From: Capra hircus
Taxonomy: Eukaryota > Chordata > Mammalia > Artiodactyla > Bovidae
DNA: 64,000 bases
Direction of reading: 5' to 3'
NCBI RefSeq assembly: GCF_001704415.2
Contig: NC_030817.1
Location: forward strand, 52,127,550 to 52,191,549
Of this stretch, positions 10,700 through 21,677 are shown one piece after another. Each line of letters opens with the position of its first letter. Position 1 is the stretch's first letter. The position numbers were made by a program, and so were the translations under genes. The notes under the pieces are model-generated. The model ran no database searches, was not told where the DNA came from, and saw only the letters and a list, made by a program, of their open reading frames with translations.

Positions 10700-12371
10700 A
10701 GCTGAAAATTTTAAAAGGAAAAAAAAAAGTTTAATCCTGAGTTGAGTAAGAGAGAATAATCTTAGAAAATCAGGATGTCTTGTCTTGGGAATTTGGCAGG
10801 TTTAGGGGAGCGATCAGGAGACTGGAGAATCTGGGTTGCTTTAAGGTGAGAAGTGGGGAAGAAGCATCCCAGAGATGCAGACACACAGAGTTCCCCAAGT
10901 TCCCCAAACCATGAGTGTTCTCCCTGAAGCCCAGGTAGATGAGAGCTGTGTCCTGACTGTTTATTCCTATCTGAGCAACTCACACAGAAAGCAACACAGA
11001 GCAGAGCCTCAGAATTATTGATTGACGAATGCCCAAGAGTTGCACCTGCTTCAGCCTGACTGCTGAGTAAACTTTCAGACTGAGAAGGAGTCTTATATCC
11101 TAAAGATGTTAAAAGATTCCTAGGGCTTTACTTCTATCAGGGGGCAAGGAAGGTCTTGAGGAGAACCCAGCTTATTTCAACTGCAAGTCACAAGTTTAAA
11201 ATAATCCTTGGATTTGCTTTTATTTTTAGCATTCTAAGACTTTTTACAAAGATATGACTTTAGCCTGGAGAATTATTAATATCTTCCCCTTTCAGCAGGG
11301 TTTCACAATCTAAACTAATCGAGTTTTCCTTTTCTATTAGGGGGGGAAAAAAATCTCCAAATTACATAACCAGGGATTTTGTGGAAATGATCAAAGCTTG
11401 ACTGAAGGCCTTAAATTCCTGCAGTGAGTCCCAGTCAACAGGGTGTGAGATCAGCTGACCAGCACCCAGCATCCAGAGAAACCATGAGTGGGGACGATTT
11501 ACCATTTCAACTTGGATTTCCTAGTGTCTGACAGTGCAATCTAGTAATACAGCCTTTAGAAAACAGGTACTAAGATGTACCTGTCCAATCACTGTGTAAG
11601 CTTCTTAACATGAAGGCATACTAATAGTCATTTTCAAAGCTAACCTATCATACCCTCCTTATTTTTCGGTAAATTAATAAAATTAGTTAAAATTAAACTG
11701 ATCGAGGCTGGGGGAAAGCTGCTGAGTGAGGAAGCATGGTGTCTGTTTTCACCACATCTGTCCTGACCCTGCATCAGCTTAGGCAAGTTTTTGAACTCCC
11801 GGTATCTGGCCTTGATCCTCTCTCCTATCAAATGGGGGACATGGCTGGACCCTCACAACCTTCTCCAGCTCTGACTTCTGTGACCTGTGACCAGGGCCAT
11901 CCAGGAAATCAGAATGTGGAAGCATCAAGAATCTTCTCAAAGCAAAACAACTGGAACTTCCAAAGTAACAGGAAGAAATTTCAGCACACGTTCTTCATGG
12001 TCTCAGATACATTAAACACCAAACTCTCATCAAACTCAAAGATCTCATTCCTCTTCTATTGGGTATACTTTTTTATTATCAGGTGCTTATATGGAAAAAA
12101 GAAAAACCCAGATGGCTATGTATTTCTCTCAGTACATAAATAATTCTCACTTCCTCTGGAAAATTGCACAGAATTAGTTGGGTGATCAGACTGAACCCAC
12201 CTTCCAACTTAAAGTCACAAGATGTTTTTCAACATCACATTAGCTGGTGATATCTGTTGGTTTTTAAATAATTCTCTGAGTCTAAATGATTCCTACACAA
12301 TCTTACACAACAGATTTACATTTTTATGATTTTATCCTTCTGATTTTGTCTATGGACCTTGCTTTTGTGTT
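10700..12371. other. Unique non-coding DNA
   Basis: No exon or RNA gene recognised. 11740-11845 has a faint MIR-like order. The 135-codon open frame 11736-12143 has no domain and is taken as chance. Confidence 0.5.
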
Positions 12372-12387
12372 AAAATATGCACTGCTA

Positions 12388-12534
12388 GGAGTTTCCTGCT
12401 GGTCCAGTGGTTAGGACTTGGTGTTTTCACTGCCAAGGCCCCAGGTTCAATCCCTGGTCAGGGGAACTAAAATCCTGTAAGCCACACAGTGTGGCTATAA
12501 AAGAAAAAGAATCTAAAATAAAATAAATAATAAT
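12388..12534 (+). repeat. CHR-type tRNA-derived SINE with TSD
   Basis: Head ggagtttcctgctggtccag, tail of aaat repeats. Flanked by aaaatatgcactgcta at 12372-12387 and aaaatattcactgcta at 12535-12550, a 16 bp TSD with one mismatch. Confidence 0.93.
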
Positions 12535-12823
12535 AAAATATTCACTGCTACCAGTTTATTTTATATCTATGCTTTAATTAAAGATGTGATCACTGCATAA
12601 ACTCCTCCCTTCAACAATATGCTAGAAAAGACACTGGAAAAGGATTCAAAAGCATCCAGTTGAGAGTCTACCTCTACGGGCTGAGTGGTTCAGATTCTGC
12701 CCACTTCCCATCGATGTAAAAAGGGTTTTAAGACAGCAAGTCAGGGAACTCCTCGGAGAGTAAAGAAGAGGACAGCAGGAAGGTTATAACACTGGGATTC
12801 GGCAATCATCTAACATACCACAG

Positions 12824-13002
12824 GGCTTCCTTGGTGGCCCAGTGGTAAAGAACCCGCCTGCCAATGCAGGAGACCCAGGTTCAATCCCTGGGTCAGGAAG
12901 ACCCCCTGCAGAAGGAAATGGCAACCCACTCCAGTATTCTTGCCTGGGAAACCCCATGGCAGAGGAGCCTGGCGGGCTACAATTTAGTGACTAAACAACA
13001 AC
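12824..13002 (+). repeat. Bov-tA SINE with a deleted distal part
   Basis: Head gggcttccttggtggcccag and middle are intact, but after ggcgggctacaa the usual block through the cgcaaagagtc motif is missing and only tagtgactaaacaacaac remains. Confidence 0.9.
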
Positions 13003-13004
13003 CC

Positions 13005-14147
13005 TTAGGAACCGGAACCTGGTGTTGGAGAAGCTTACTGCATGGAGTCTCAGCAGGAAAAGGAACTACCACAGCCATGGTGGCATCATCTCCCTTAGCA
13101 GGGGAAGCTGTTTTTCCACTCCACTCTTTCATGGAGCATATGTGTCTCCTCTCTGTCTTGAGAGGGGAGGGGGTGGGCCCAACAGCATGGGCACTTCGGA
13201 CACGAGTGCAGGAGCTCACCCCCTGCTGAAAGGAGGCAGAGGAGGAGAGGGCAAAGCCTCCCGGAGGTTCCTACCTCTGAAGGCAAGGAAGCGCGATGGC
13301 AGGACTGCGGGGTGATGGGCTGGTTCCAACAGGAGCAGCTGTGATGATGTCCGATTCTGTCACACTACACCCAGCAGGCAAAGGTCCAGGTGACAGAGAT
13401 GTCAACAAAAAGGGTGAGAGAAAGTTCACCCCTGGGTATTAATCAGGCACTAAAAGGCCTTGTGGGATTTGGCCTTTGCTCAAACCAAAGATCAGAGGTA
13501 GGAGCAGAGCCGTGCATGTGCTAACTCTGGCGAAATGGCTTCAACTTGGACACAGGCTACCTCCCAGAGCGTGGCCTGGATGAAAGATTCTGTAGGAGGG
13601 AAGAGAACTTGATCCCATTCCCAGGCTCTAACTATCAAGACTTTAGGCTCTGGAAAGGAACCGACCTGTACTGGGTTGATGATTGGCCAGACGTTGACCA
13701 GACGTTTTGGGAAGGGTGTGAGAAACTTAATTTTACAACCTCTGGGAACCCCTAGAGGTGGTGGTGTTTTTCATATCTCTCCAACCCACAGAACATGAAG
13801 TAGCATTATTGTCAGTATCTTATGAACACAAATCATGGAAATTAAAAGGACATACACAATTTCAGCTGTCCAGAGATGAGTCTGATCCAAACACAGATAC
13901 TTTGAGCCAGGTAGAGAGACAAATCCCTGGCCACTTGAGACAAATCTCAACATGGCTCTTCCCGGGGAAAGGACTGCATTAGACCTCCATACATTGGGCA
14001 ATCTACAGTGGGCTCCAGTGTGGAGTCTATAGCGCCTACAGGATTAAGTAGTAGGGGCAAACATCCAAGAAATGGAGTAAATACTAGATTGTTTACGACC
14101 ATATATTCAAGAAAACAAAGGCAGAGATATAGGACACACTTAAATTC
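13005..14147. other. Unique non-coding DNA
   Basis: Moderately GC-rich near 13.0-13.3 kb. Several 60-120 codon frames overlap on both strands (12977-13315, 13546-13755) with no domain. No repeat family recognised. Confidence 0.5.
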
Positions 14148-14690
14148 TGTGAGAGGGCACCATTATCCCCATTTACAGATGTGAGAGTTGGACTATAAAG
14201 AAAGCTGAGCACTGAAGAATTGATGCTTTTGAACTGTGGTGTTGGAGAAGACTCTTGAGAGTCCCTTGGACTGCAAGGAGATCAAACCAGTCAATCCTAA
14301 AGGAAATCAGTCCTGAATGTTCATTGGAAGGACTGATACTGAAGCTGAAACTCCAATACTCTGGCCACCTGACACGAAGAACTGATTCACCGGGAAAGAC
14401 CCTGATGCTGGGAAAGGTGGAAGGCAAGAGGAGAAGGGGACGACAGAGGATGAGATGGTTGGGTGGTATCACTGACTCAATGGACATGAGTATGAGCAAG
14501 CTCCAGGAGTTAGTGATGGACAGGGAAGCGTGGCAAGCTGCAGTCCATGGGGTCGCAAAGAGTCAGACACGACTGAGCGATTGAACTGAACTGACAGATG
14601 AAGAAACTAGCTCAGACAGATTAAGCAACTTTGCACATAGGGCAGATCAGGATCCGAACCCAGCACTGTGCTAACACCACAGCTGCTTCA
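14148..14690 (+). repeat. MIR fossil split by a BovB tail
   Basis: Left piece cattatccccatttacagat at 14161-14180 and right piece gatgaagaaactagctcaga at 14597-14616, followed by aggatccgaacccagcac, are the two halves of one MIR. The BovB at 14182-14593 lies between them. Confidence 0.7.
14182..14593 (+). mobile_element. BovB (RTE) LINE 3' end
   Basis: Translates in one frame to the C-terminal part of the BovB protein (RIDAFELWCWRRLLRVPWTA type order, ending HGVAKSQTRLSD) and ends in the diagnostic tgaactgaactga tail. acagatg at 14175-14181 and 14594-14600 is a short TSD, partly inherent to the MIR target. 5'-truncated. Confidence 0.92.
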
Positions 14691-14799
14691 TCAAGGTTCC
14701 ATCAGCAGACGGTAAGGAGGGACTCAAAATGACATTTAAATATGAAGCTAAGAAAAGTAATAATAAGAATAAGAATATTATCAATAATGACTATAATAA

Positions 14800-14945
14800 C
14801 TAACATTTACTGAGTGCTCAGTATTAATTTATTCATCAGATATTTACTGAACTCCTACTGTGTGCCAGGCACTGCTATAGGCGTTGGGAATACAGCTTCC
14901 CCAAGGAGCTTACATTCTAGTGGAGGAAACCTCAGGCCAAATGGC
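14800..14945 (+). repeat. L2-like ancient repeat
   Basis: Order catttactgagtgctcagta, actgtgtgccaggcactgct, gcttacattctagtggagg matches the same ancient family as 5610-5785. Confidence 0.55.
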
Positions 14946-16196
14946 ATGAGTTATTCCTTTTAACCCTCAAACAACACTGTGATGTACATACTGTCATAAC
15001 CTCCTTCAGTGAGGGAACCAGACAGACCCACCCACGGTGCCATAGTTAGAAAGTGAGGTGGAGCGAGAGGGAGAGCTCCCTGGAATCTTATTACCAGTCC
15101 AATTCATTAGATACCCCAATAGCAACCCTACATATGCACAGTTAGAAGAAAATGGACCAAAGGATATAAATATCTGGGGTAGCTCCAAACCAAAAGTGAT
15201 TTTGACATCTGTTCAAAAGAGCTGCAGAAACACTTTGAAGGACATCCTAGGACATCTGCAAATCAGAGGGAGGAGGAAGCCCACCCAAACTTTCCCACAG
15301 TCTAGTGTTCCTTCCAAGTTCATGGCATCACATGACTCGATATGGAAACTGCCAGCTGTCAAGCACTAGACAGGCCTCCTTCCTGTATAACCAAGGCCTT
15401 TTGATTCTATCTTAAGGTCTTTAAAAGAGCAAACCACAGTCATTCCCTCTCTTCCCAGAACACTCTCCTGATTAATGAGATCAAATGCAGCACAGACAGG
15501 CAGGACTGGTATTTCAAACATGTAACACTGGAATGCAGATTAATAATTTACTAATGATGCTAAACAAATATTGTTCATGGGGGGAACATACCCTCCCTTT
15601 CAAATGGGAAGTTGGTTAGAATACCTCCGTACTTTAAAAAGCACACTCCCCAAAATAACCGTCTTGAATTCAATATTTATTCATGCCAATGGTTCGTTTT
15701 TGAGGAATTAATCATTCCCAGCTTCAATATTCTGTTTCAGCAGAAAGTTCACTTTAGTTTGCATGTGGATTCCTGCACTCTTTGCCCAAATAAATTAATA
15801 CATATTCCAGAGTCTGGGTCTGCGATCAATGAAAAACCACAGTAAATTCCTAAGCAGTAATAGATATTCCACATGGCTTGAAATGGTTGCAGTAGAATTC
15901 TTTTTTTAAGGTTAAGAATCAAAGAACTGTAATTGAAGATCTTAAAAATCAAGCAGTGGTGGCTTCTTTCTCAAGGTATCTGATGCTGACTTCAAGGATC
16001 ATTTAAGGTTAACTTTTCTCTCTCGTCCCTTTTCCACTCTTCCTTTTACCAGTTTCTGGCTGAATAGTATATAGCTGGCCTTAGGTCCATGGCCTTAATT
16101 TAAAATGACACTGCAGCATGAAAAATGCTAGGCTAAGCACATGGAAAAGTAAACGCTTGAGAAAAGTAAATATTCCTAAAATCCATAGCCAGGCCT
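14946..16196. other. Unique non-coding DNA
   Basis: Open frames at 15058-15369 and 15612-15845 have no domain. No repeat recognised. Confidence 0.5.
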
Positions 16197-16777
16197 TACA
16201 CACTCGGGGGTTAGGGGTGCTGACCCCTGCACAGTCAAAAAATCCGCATACAACTTTTCACTCCCTCCCCCAACCCCATCAAATTAACTGGGAGTAGCCT
16301 ACTGTTGACTGGAAGCCTTACCTGTTACCCATAAACAGTGGATTAACACTGGCTACAAAATTATTACAATAGTACAGCCTATGCTACAGTTAATTTTACG
16401 CAGTTATGATTGAATATAGCATCTTTTTTACATTTCTCTCAAGTGCACATGGCACATGTATGGTCTGTAAGTGTGTGCATAAATTTTGATAAATTTTAAC
16501 TTTTAATAATAGATTCATGTATACTTTATCGTAGTAAATGATAAAATAGACTATTATCTATATTTTATGCCTTTATGACATACCTGACTTAAAAAAAATT
16601 TTTTTTTGAAATTTATGGGCTAGGTAGTTCATCTGCAAACTTTTTCAAATTGTCACAAATCTCAAAATAATGTTTCCAATATATATATTAATGCAAAATA
16701 TATATACATTTCACATACTATAAATGAACCCATGCAGTTCAAACCCATTCTGTTCAAGGGTCAAATGTACAGTGTAA
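16197..16777. mobile_element. DNA transposon fossil (TcMar-Tigger-like)
   Basis: Left part reads cgggggttaggggtgctgac, then agcctactgttgactggaag and aaacagtggattaacac. The right end is ttcaagggtcaaatgtacag, the complement of a terminal inverted repeat of the form ctgtaca...gacccttgaa. The left terminal repeat is missing. No transposase frame survives. Family name is from memory. Confidence 0.65.
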
Positions 16778-16924
16778 AGAAATAATACTGTGCAGGTATT
16801 TGCAGGTAAGTTCCTAAAAAAATTTTGAGTCAATGTTAGGATATTTACAAATTAATACCCAAATTAATAAATGAATTGTGTTTAACGTTATAAGTGCATC
16901 TGTTCTATCTTTATGGAAATGTAC

Positions 16925-17420
16925 AGAACAGGGGTCAGCAAATTTCAAGATGTGAGTCAAATGGCTCACTGCTCATCTTCGTAATTAAAGTTTTATTAGA
17001 ACATAGTCACACTCATTCATGTGTATAGTCTCTATGGCTGATTTCATGTACAGTGGCAGATTTGAGAAGCTGTGACAGAGACCATGCTGCTGCTAAGTCA
17101 CTGCAGTTGTGTCCAACTCTGTGCGACCCCATAGACGGCAGGGCATCAGGATCCCCCGTCCCTGGGATTCTCCAGGCAAGAACACTGGAGTGGGTTGCCA
17201 TTTCCTTCTCCAGTGCATGAAAGTGAAAGGTGAAAGTGAAGTTGCTCAGACGTGTGCGACTCAGCGACCCCATGGACTGTAGCCCACCAGGCTCCTCCGT
17301 CCATGGGATTTTCCAGGCAAGAGTACTGGAGTGGGGTGCCATTGCCTTCTCCGACAGAGACCATATTGTTTACCAAAATATTTATTAGCTGACTCTTTAA
17401 AGAAGTTTGTTGGCTATCAT
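16925..17420 (+). mobile_element. hAT-type DNA transposon fossil split by Bov-A2
   Basis: Left part caggggtcagcaaatttc, then taaagttttattagaacata and tatggctgatttcatgtaca up to 17085. Right part accatattgtttaccaaaat, then gctgactctttaaagaag from 17353. This is the recalled order of a common mammalian hAT MITE. The Bov-A2 at 17086-17352 interrupts it. Confidence 0.7.
17086..17352 (-). repeat. Bov-A2 dimeric SINE with perfect 12 bp TSD
   Basis: Two Bov-A monomers in tandem, joined by gtgaaaggtgaaagtgaagt. gacagagaccat occurs at 17074-17085 and 17353-17364. The element is complete, and its minus-strand frames (17013-17520) are spurious. Confidence 0.96.
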
Positions 17421-18337
17421 AGAAGAACAAATTGAAATCCAAATCCCCAAAGGAAAATCCCAAAGGTATGAGTGCAGCCTTGCACAGTCCACTGTGGTGC
17501 TCAGTATGTTGTGGAAGCACTGTGGGGAGACAAATATCTGGAGAAGTGGCAAGCCTGTTATATCACAACCACCTTTCATTTTAAACTCCAGTCCACAATT
17601 AATAGAAGCGCATCCCTAAGCTAAGGGAAGAACTCTGATATGTGTAATCAGAGGTCAGCAACATGTCAGAAGAGGAGTGCCTTAGAACCCCGTGATGACC
17701 CCCATATTTTAGGATGAGATGAAGGAGAGGGTACAGTTTATACAAATGGCATGAAAATGATGGGAGAGACTTCCTCTTGGATGAATTGCAATCTATTTGA
17801 TTGTCAATGTCAGCCCCAAATTGTTCCTTAATGGAAAACTATAGACACATCATTTCCTTATCCCCAAAAACACTGACCTGGAAAGAAATTTGAGTCCCAA
17901 GTTATCAATACATCATATCCTCCACAATTAGAAATTTACTTAGAGAAACAGTCAAAAAAGTTTTAAATAATCCTGTTGGAGTTAGACCTGTTGGTCATTT
18001 TCAACTTGATAAGAGTTATTTTAATCCAATTGCTTTTCTCTTCACCCACAGCTAGCTAGTTCCAGCTTTACCAGTCTATAATTTCACAGTCTCACTTCAC
18101 TACTGGCAGCTCTATTTTATTATTGAAGGATACAGTGATTCTCAAAAGAGGCAGAAGCAAACACAAAAACTAATTTTAAAGTAAGGATAACACAGGGATA
18201 ATTCACATGGAATGAAGCTAAGAGCTCTCTTTCATTAGCCTAGAATCTAAGCTCTCAATAAAAAAATTAATTTAAATCAAAAAGTTCCTGTCAGCTTTAC
18301 AGTACTTTAACTTTGACCTCCTTTGCCGTTTTTAGCA
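17421..18337. other. Unique non-coding DNA
   Basis: AT-rich, no exon, RNA gene or repeat recognised. Confidence 0.5.
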
Positions 18338-18455
18338 CGCAAATAACCCTGTGACTGGAAGTAGAAGTAGACATTATTTCCATTATGCAGATGAGGAACT
18401 GTGTTCTCAGAGGGGTTAAATCACCTGCCTCAAAGTCACGGGTAAAGAATTCAAA
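18338..18455 (+). repeat. MIR SINE fragment
   Basis: Order acattatttccattatgcag, atgaggaactgtgttctcag, gttaaatcacctgcctcaaa, cacgggtaaagaattcaaag. Confidence 0.65.
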
Positions 18456-18917
18456 GTCGCCTAATTGCTGCTACTTTTCATGTGAGACAGAGTGTGTGAT
18501 AGGATTACAATATGCAAGAATTGAGCCAATGTAGCAGAAATGAGTTCTGGGTTTTTCTATAGCTCTAACAAACACATTTACCTTCTCAAAATCAAAAGTA
18601 AACTTAATATTCCTATTATGACTCACAGACCCAAATGACTGAACACGTTGATCCAGGACTGCCACTAATGGGTTGTCACTGGGGTGGTGATGTCCATTCT
18701 CGTTAGAATAGAGATGAGCCTCAATGGCACCAGAAGTCTAGTCATAGGTACTTCTAGTTCTGGTAGTCCCTGTCCAGTAAATCCACAGCAGAACTGTCAT
18801 TACCCTAATGCTAAAGTCACATAAGCTAAACTTCCCCATCACTCATGTTACCACAGCACAGAAGAGATTTCAGGAACTGCCTCTGTTGCATTCTACTGAA
18901 TCCAGCCCCTTTGATTG

Positions 18918-18973
18918 TCAAGAGTAGCTCCATGTTGTTTTTTAATCAAGAGTAGCTCCATGTTGTTTTTTAA
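18918..18973 (+). repeat. Perfect 28 bp tandem duplication
   Basis: The 28 bp unit beginning tcaagagtagctccatgttg occupies 18918-18945 and, without mismatch, 18946-18973. The copy number could differ between alleles. Confidence 0.95.
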
Positions 18974-19036
18974 TCAGGTATTTCCTGTTATGTAGACAAG
19001 CCTAACCTTATCTGTCCACCCAGCCCCCACAGGCAC

Positions 19037-19242
19037 GCGTGCCCAGTCTCCGACTCTCTGTGACCCCATGGACTGTAGCCCACCAGGCTTTTCTGTCCAT
19101 GGGGTTCTCCAGGCAAGAACTCTGGAGTGAGTTGCCATGCCCTGCTCTAGAGGATCTTCCCAAATCAGGGATCGAACCCACACCTCCTGCGTCTCCTGTA
19201 TTGCAGGCGGATTTCTTTACTGCTGAGCCACTGGGGAAGCTC
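19037..19242 (-). repeat. Bov-tA SINE
   Basis: Complement reads from gggagcttccccagtggctc to the Bov-A end near agtcggagactgg. All blocks present. Confidence 0.93.
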
Positions 19243-19244
19243 CC

Positions 19245-19882
19245 CTCACAACTGTACCCTAAAAAGGAAACAAGCTGGGAAGACATATGAGTCCCCAGTT
19301 CTTTCCTTTCCATGATGACTCAGCGGTCTAATTTACCTGGACTGGCCATACATGGTAGCCTCAACAACTGGCGGACAACCTTCTAAGAAATGTCACATTT
19401 CTCTTAAATCTGAAATCCTCTTTGCCTAGCCCACATCTTGCCTTACAAGTTTCTGCTTCACCTTTCCAGCTGCATTACTATCTCCTTTCTAGCACATCCA
19501 CTTATCAGTTTTCTACACTAAGACTTCCTGCTACCAAACCCACACCAACCCACACACTAGACCAATTTCCCATTGATGGCATGTCCTTCCTTCTTCCTCT
19601 GAACAAATCTGGTTTCCCACTTCCTTCTAGAGGTACTCTCTTCTTGCCTTAATGTCAGCCTTTAGTTTTACTTTTTTTTTCTTTATTCCTATCATATTAG
19701 TAGATGAAAGCTGAACCACAAGAACAACTTTAATAAATACTTTTTGGACTTCCACCATGTCTCTAAGCAAACACAGAAATCAGCATATCCTCATAGAAAA
19801 GGGCTACGTTTTCTTCCTCTGAAATCCCCTGGATATATGCCTGAGGTAATGGGGAAGAGGATAAAAGAGACTTCCTGCCTAG
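19245..19882. other. Unique non-coding DNA
   Basis: Pyrimidine-rich (19420-19690) with a chance open frame at 19422-19652. No repeat consensus. Confidence 0.5.
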
Positions 19883-19892
19883 AGATCAATTA

Positions 19893-20061
19893 TAAGGACT
19901 TCCCTGGTGATCCACTGGCTAAGACTCCACACTCCCAATGCAGGGGGCCCAGGTTCAATCCCTATTCAGGGAATGAGATCCCATGTGTTGCAACTAAGAG
20001 TTCACATGTCACGACTAAGACCTGGCACAGCCAAATAAATACATTTCTTTAAAAAAAAAAA
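19893..20061 (+). repeat. CHR-type tRNA-derived SINE with perfect TSD
   Basis: Head aaggacttccctggtgatcc, tail of about 12 A. agatcaatta occurs at 19883-19892 and 20062-20071. Confidence 0.95.
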
Positions 20062-20214
20062 AGATCAATTACACTCATCAGTTAACTGTATGGTAGAGAA
20101 TATAAAATATAAAGACCCTCTCATCCTCAAAATTTTTGTGAGCTTACAAGTAGTTAGTTTTTAGTTATTTGAAACTCTGCTCCAATAATTTCAAAGTGTT
20201 ACCTTATTTTAGTA

Positions 20215-20410
20215 ACTATTCACTTATGGCCATGGCAAGCATGTAAATAGGCAAAACCTTTCTGGAAAACAATTATGAAACATCTTAAAAAAGTGCAACA
20301 GGCATGAACCAGCAAATCTTGCCTCACAGAATCTACTGAACAGGAATATTTTTTTAAAAAAAGGAATATTAGCAGAAGCGTTTAACAAAAATGGAAATCA
20401 TCTAAATGTC
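20215..20410 (+). mobile_element. Possible old L1 fragment
   Basis: Pieces such as cctttctggaaaacaattat and aaatggaaatcatctaaatg recall the L1 ORF2 3' region, strongly diverged. Confidence 0.3.
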
Positions 20411-20641
20411 TGCCAATGCTGGGTATCTCCCCTTGTTGCAGCAGAGAACAGCAGCAACAAGAGGAGGAAGTGGTGACTGATGGTGACATTCAAGACACAA
20501 CATGAGAAGTGCTAGGATAAAAAATAAATTCAAAAAGTCAAAATTTTTTAATTAATTTAAAAAAGCAATGCTAGGATAGAGAAAGGATGCCCTCACTCCA
20601 TCCACATCATAAACAACAACCACACGAAGATTAGAGTCTGG

Positions 20642-20980
20642 GGGCTTCCCTCACGGCTCAGTGGTAAAGAACCTGCCTGCCAAAGCAGGAGACATGGGTT
20701 TGATCCCTGGTCAGGGAGGATCCCACATGCCGTGGAGCATTTAAGTCTGTGTGCCACAGCTGTGCTCTGGAGCCCAGGAGCCTCAACTACTGACCCCAGA
20801 TGCTGCAACTACTAAAGCCCAAATACTCTAGAGACTGTGCTCCACACCAAGAGAAGCCACCACAATGACAAGCCTGTGCACCACAACAGAATATCCCCTC
20901 CTTGCTACTTACTAAAAGTTCACATAGCAACAAAGACCCAGCCCGCCAGAAATAAATAAATAAAAAGAAAACCAAACGGC
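20642..20980 (+). repeat. Long CHR-type SINE (CHRL-like) with TSD
   Basis: tRNA-like head gcttccctcacggctcagtg followed by a long body (tcaactactgaccccagatg, caagagaagccaccacaatg) and an aaat tail. tagagtctgg at 20632-20641 and tagagtccgg at 20981-20990 form a 10 bp TSD. Same family as 40201-40461 and 52936-53277. Confidence 0.88.
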
Positions 20981-21114
20981 TAGAGTCCGGTGAGCTTTTC
21001 CCTATACTTCTCAGCCTTTGAAAATCAACCAACCAACCAAACAAAAAAAAAACCATAAAATGCAATTGATTATGTGACTTGCTTTTTCTTGCAGCTGCTC
21101 CCAGAATGCCTTTT

Positions 21115-21245
21115 CTATTTGGTGTTTTTCATTCACTCTATTCATTCATTCAACAAACTGAGCTCCTAATCTATACCAGGTGGTACACTAAGTTCTGGAG
21201 AAAAAGTAGTTAATAGAACAGACCCTCTGTCTCCCTTGGACTCAT
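21115..21245 (+). repeat. L2-like ancient repeat
   Basis: ttcattcattcaacaaactg, tctataccaggtggtacact, ttctggagaaaaagtag. Confidence 0.45.
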
Positions 21246-21517
21246 AGAGTGGCAGAACTATAAGACCTCAATGGAAGTCGGGCTCAACGGGACCTCCACA
21301 TGCCTTCACTGCTCCCTTCTATTAGCTCCTCTTGCTCACTCTCATGATGGACAGTATCATTTCAACTAAGTAATCAATGCCTTGGAGCCAAACAACATCA
21401 ATAGATGCTTTGCTCTTCAAAGTTATGACATTTTAGATGATTTCTGAGATAAGATAGGAAACTGCTACTGAATGTCAACTTTTTCCATTACAGTAATAAT
21501 CACTTCCATTTTTAAGT

Positions 21518-21677
21518 GATCAAGATTGCTGGGAGAAATATCAATAACTTCAGATACGCAGATGACACCACCCTTATGGCAGACAGTGAAGAAGAACTAA
21601 AGAGCCTCTTGATGAAAATAAACGAGGAGAGTGAAAAAGTTGGCTTAAAATTCAACATTCAGAAAACTAAGATCATG
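21518..21677 (+). mobile_element. BovB LINE, 5' segment (reverse transcriptase YADD)
   Basis: Encodes KIAGRNINNFRYADDTTLM and on to NIQKTKIM. YADD at 21555-21566 is the catalytic box of the BovB reverse transcriptase. The reading stops at 21677 because an L1 is inserted. The element resumes at 24568. The 5' end is truncated at about 21518. Confidence 0.95.

Noticed and set aside
13546..13755. 69-codon frame with a plausible-looking aromatic/acidic translation
   Set aside because: No recognised family, no exon-like splice borders, length within chance expectation.
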